From: Antitrichia curtipendula
Lineage: Eukaryota > Streptophyta > Bryopsida > Hypnales > Leucodontaceae
Reading direction: 5' to 3'
Length of the DNA: 64,000 bases
Assembly: GCA_951230915.1 (NCBI GenBank)
Contig: OX579638.1
Location: forward strand, 1,072,696-1,136,695
This document shows, piece after piece, positions 62,583 to 64,000 of the stretch (positions are counted from its first letter, which is position 1; every line of letters starts with the position of its first letter). The position numbers were made by a program, and so were the translations under genes. Under the pieces are notes generated by a model. The model was not told the DNA's origin. It was given only the letters and a program-made list of their open reading frames with translations, and searched no databases.

Positions 62583-63590
62583 TCAAGTCTTTGATTTCTG
62601 TTTCTTCTCGGCGTCAAATAGCTCTTCTTTTGTAACTAGATTCTCGAAGTACAACAGGGATTGACCAGCTATATTCTGAAGCTTGTACAGCTTGTGAACA
62701 AGGTTTAACTTCACGTGACAGGTCTGGTTTCTCCTGTTTGAGCAAATCAAAGTTAGAATTGAATAACATACATACTTTGCAGTAAAATAGCATGAGAAAT
62801 GGTCTTTGACTTGTGGATTACCAGTTCACTTGGTACAATGTGGTGAGAAGTGGCCTGATCTGGCCCTCAACCTCCAAGACAATTGATTCAACCGCATAAT
62901 GCCATGACGGGTCATCCCCGTGGTCTCTGTTAATTATTGGCAGCCAAGCCGCGAGCCGATGGTTGCCATCCCAAACAAAAAACATTTTGCCCGAGAATTG
63001 CTTCCAAGAGTCTTCCTTCTGCAGCTCCCTCTCAAAGTTGTCGTTTGCAGCAACCCATAACGGACTCCAGGAGGCCACGTCCTTGTCGGTCACGTCCCGC
63101 GTTTTGCCCTCATTGTCTTGCAAGGCGACATAAAAGACACCATGCCCATCCATATATTCGGTACTTACAAAATGTGCGCCTAGTGCCATGACGTCGTTCT
63201 TCAAGAATGGGCGAACAACAGCCAGAGCTTTCATTCGACAGAGCGGGATGTTCAATTTTGACTTCTCCCTTGGCTTCAAACGGAGCTTGTCCAACACAAT
63301 GTTTGTATTGACTGACTTCTATACAACCATTTTGTCCATTTCCTTACCAAGCTCCTTGGCCATCATCTCCGTTGTTGCTTTTTCTACGTCATGCGCGTCC
63401 TAGGAGGTCTCGACATCCTCGTTACCCACTTCCTTTGCAAAACAAACTTTGTTAGCAAAAGGAAAACAAACAACGAAACATTAAAGAAATTGGACTCGAG
63501 AATGTCTGGCTCTCAAGGATACGCACTCGACTTGAGAATGTCTGACTATGATGACGACTGCAGCCCATCCTTTCTGCCAAGATTCGTCAT
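62583..63590 (-). pseudogene. ParB/Srx-like domain gene (DGNHR motif), stop-interrupted
   Basis: Exons 63590-63480, 63432-62822 and 62733-62583 join in phase to 290 codons. The core reads LKPREKSKLNIPLCRMKAL, then a strand-rich segment and FFVWDGNHRLAAWLPII (Asp192). This DGxHR signature belongs to ParB-like N-terminal domains, which in bacteria are nucleases or CTP-binding domains often fused to DNA methylases. In-frame stops occur at TAG 63548-63546, TGA 63515-63513, TAG 63402-63400 and TAG 63321-63319, all in the N-terminal 80 codons. The ParB core itself is unbroken. The first intron would be only 47 bp. The frame ends with TGA at 62583, and a possible polyadenylation signal (AATAAA near 62420) follows. 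It is therefore either a separate gene or the 5' part of the methyltransferase gene downstream. Confidence 0.6.
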
Positions 63591-64000
63591 ATTATCTGTC
63601 TTGCCTGCACAAATAGGGAGATTTAAAAACCTGCCTTACGAATGCCAAAAAACGGCGACAAATCCAACAAGGCACCAAAAGAACGGATCAATCGATACAC
63701 AAAACAACTCAATTTTGAAAACTTTGTCACTGCCGCAGGCCCGATGACAAACTAAACATCGATGTTAGGTGCATATTAAGATTTTTTCACGAAAGAATCA
63801 ACATTGTCCAAATATCCCGAAATCTACAGAGATAAAGAAAGAGTGAAAAGACCGTGTTTAGTGCTCCGCAAGATACCACAATCTCTACCATTATGTGATG
63901 ATTGGTTTAATCCCAACTAAGATACATCAACCTCAATACGAAACAGCAAAAGCTCCGCGTTGCACCAATGGTCCCGACCAAAATCCAGAATAAAACCCTT
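63591..64000. other. Upstream of the ParB-like gene, no gene recognised
   Basis: The AT-rich sequence could be the promoter or an intron of the ParB-like gene. A splice-acceptor-like TTTGTGCAG lies just before the proposed ATG on the minus strand, so an upstream exon beyond the window edge is possible. Confidence 0.35.

Noticed and set aside
2946..63590. A variant genetic code in which UAG/UAA (and UGA) are read as amino acids
   Set aside because: The intact genes here end at TAA (reductase) and TAG (piggyBac transposase) just where their families end, and neither has internal stops. Decay of silenced repeats explains the interrupted frames better.

Overview
The window looks like nuclear DNA of a streptophyte, most likely a seed-free land plant. 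Genes are sparse and carry spliceosomal GT-AG introns. The clearest host gene is a plant-type hydroxyphenylpyruvate reductase. The rest is AT-rich DNA full of transposon remains. No sequence here names the species. All gene models were assembled by eye from reading frames and splice signals.

Layout. 0-6 kb: a 300-bp spaced duplication, a 0.4-kb foldback, an 816-bp reading frame interrupted only by stop codons, and a 195-bp inverted repeat. 6-17 kb: AT-rich DNA with TTAA-flanked miniature elements, a diverged ~180-bp tandem duplication and a 94-bp triplicated repeat. 17-23 kb: a GC-richer block with no recognised gene, a 0.7-kb terminal-inverted-repeat element and a cluster of miniature elements. 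23-27.5 kb: GC-rich leader and four-exon hydroxyphenylpyruvate reductase gene (+). 30-31 kb: a broken LINE with its endonuclease and reverse transcriptase parts in opposite orientation. 32.03-37.68 kb: a complete piggyBac transposon with TTAA target duplications, 13-bp terminal inverted repeats and a three-exon transposase (-) whose catalytic aspartates and C-terminal Cys/His motif are intact. 43.7-44.5 kb: CACTA-type transposon remnant (DUF4216-like). 45.5-53.3 kb: a many-exon gene (-) with FYRN and FYRC domains. 59.4-63.6 kb: a gene or gene pair (-) joining a ParB-like domain (DGNHR motif) to a circularly permuted DNA-methyltransferase-like domain.

Three themes stand out. First, the intact piggyBac element sits among several small elements with TTAA-CCC(C) ends, so it or relatives may have mobilised them. 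Second, five decayed coding stretches keep their frame over hundreds of bases and are broken only by stops that one C:G to T:A transition could produce from Gln, Arg or Trp codons. This fits decay of methylated repeats by cytosine deamination. The piggyBac transposase has no such lesions and so looks young. Third, the ParB/methyltransferase locus has a bacterial or phage style domain combination inside an intron-bearing eukaryotic locus.
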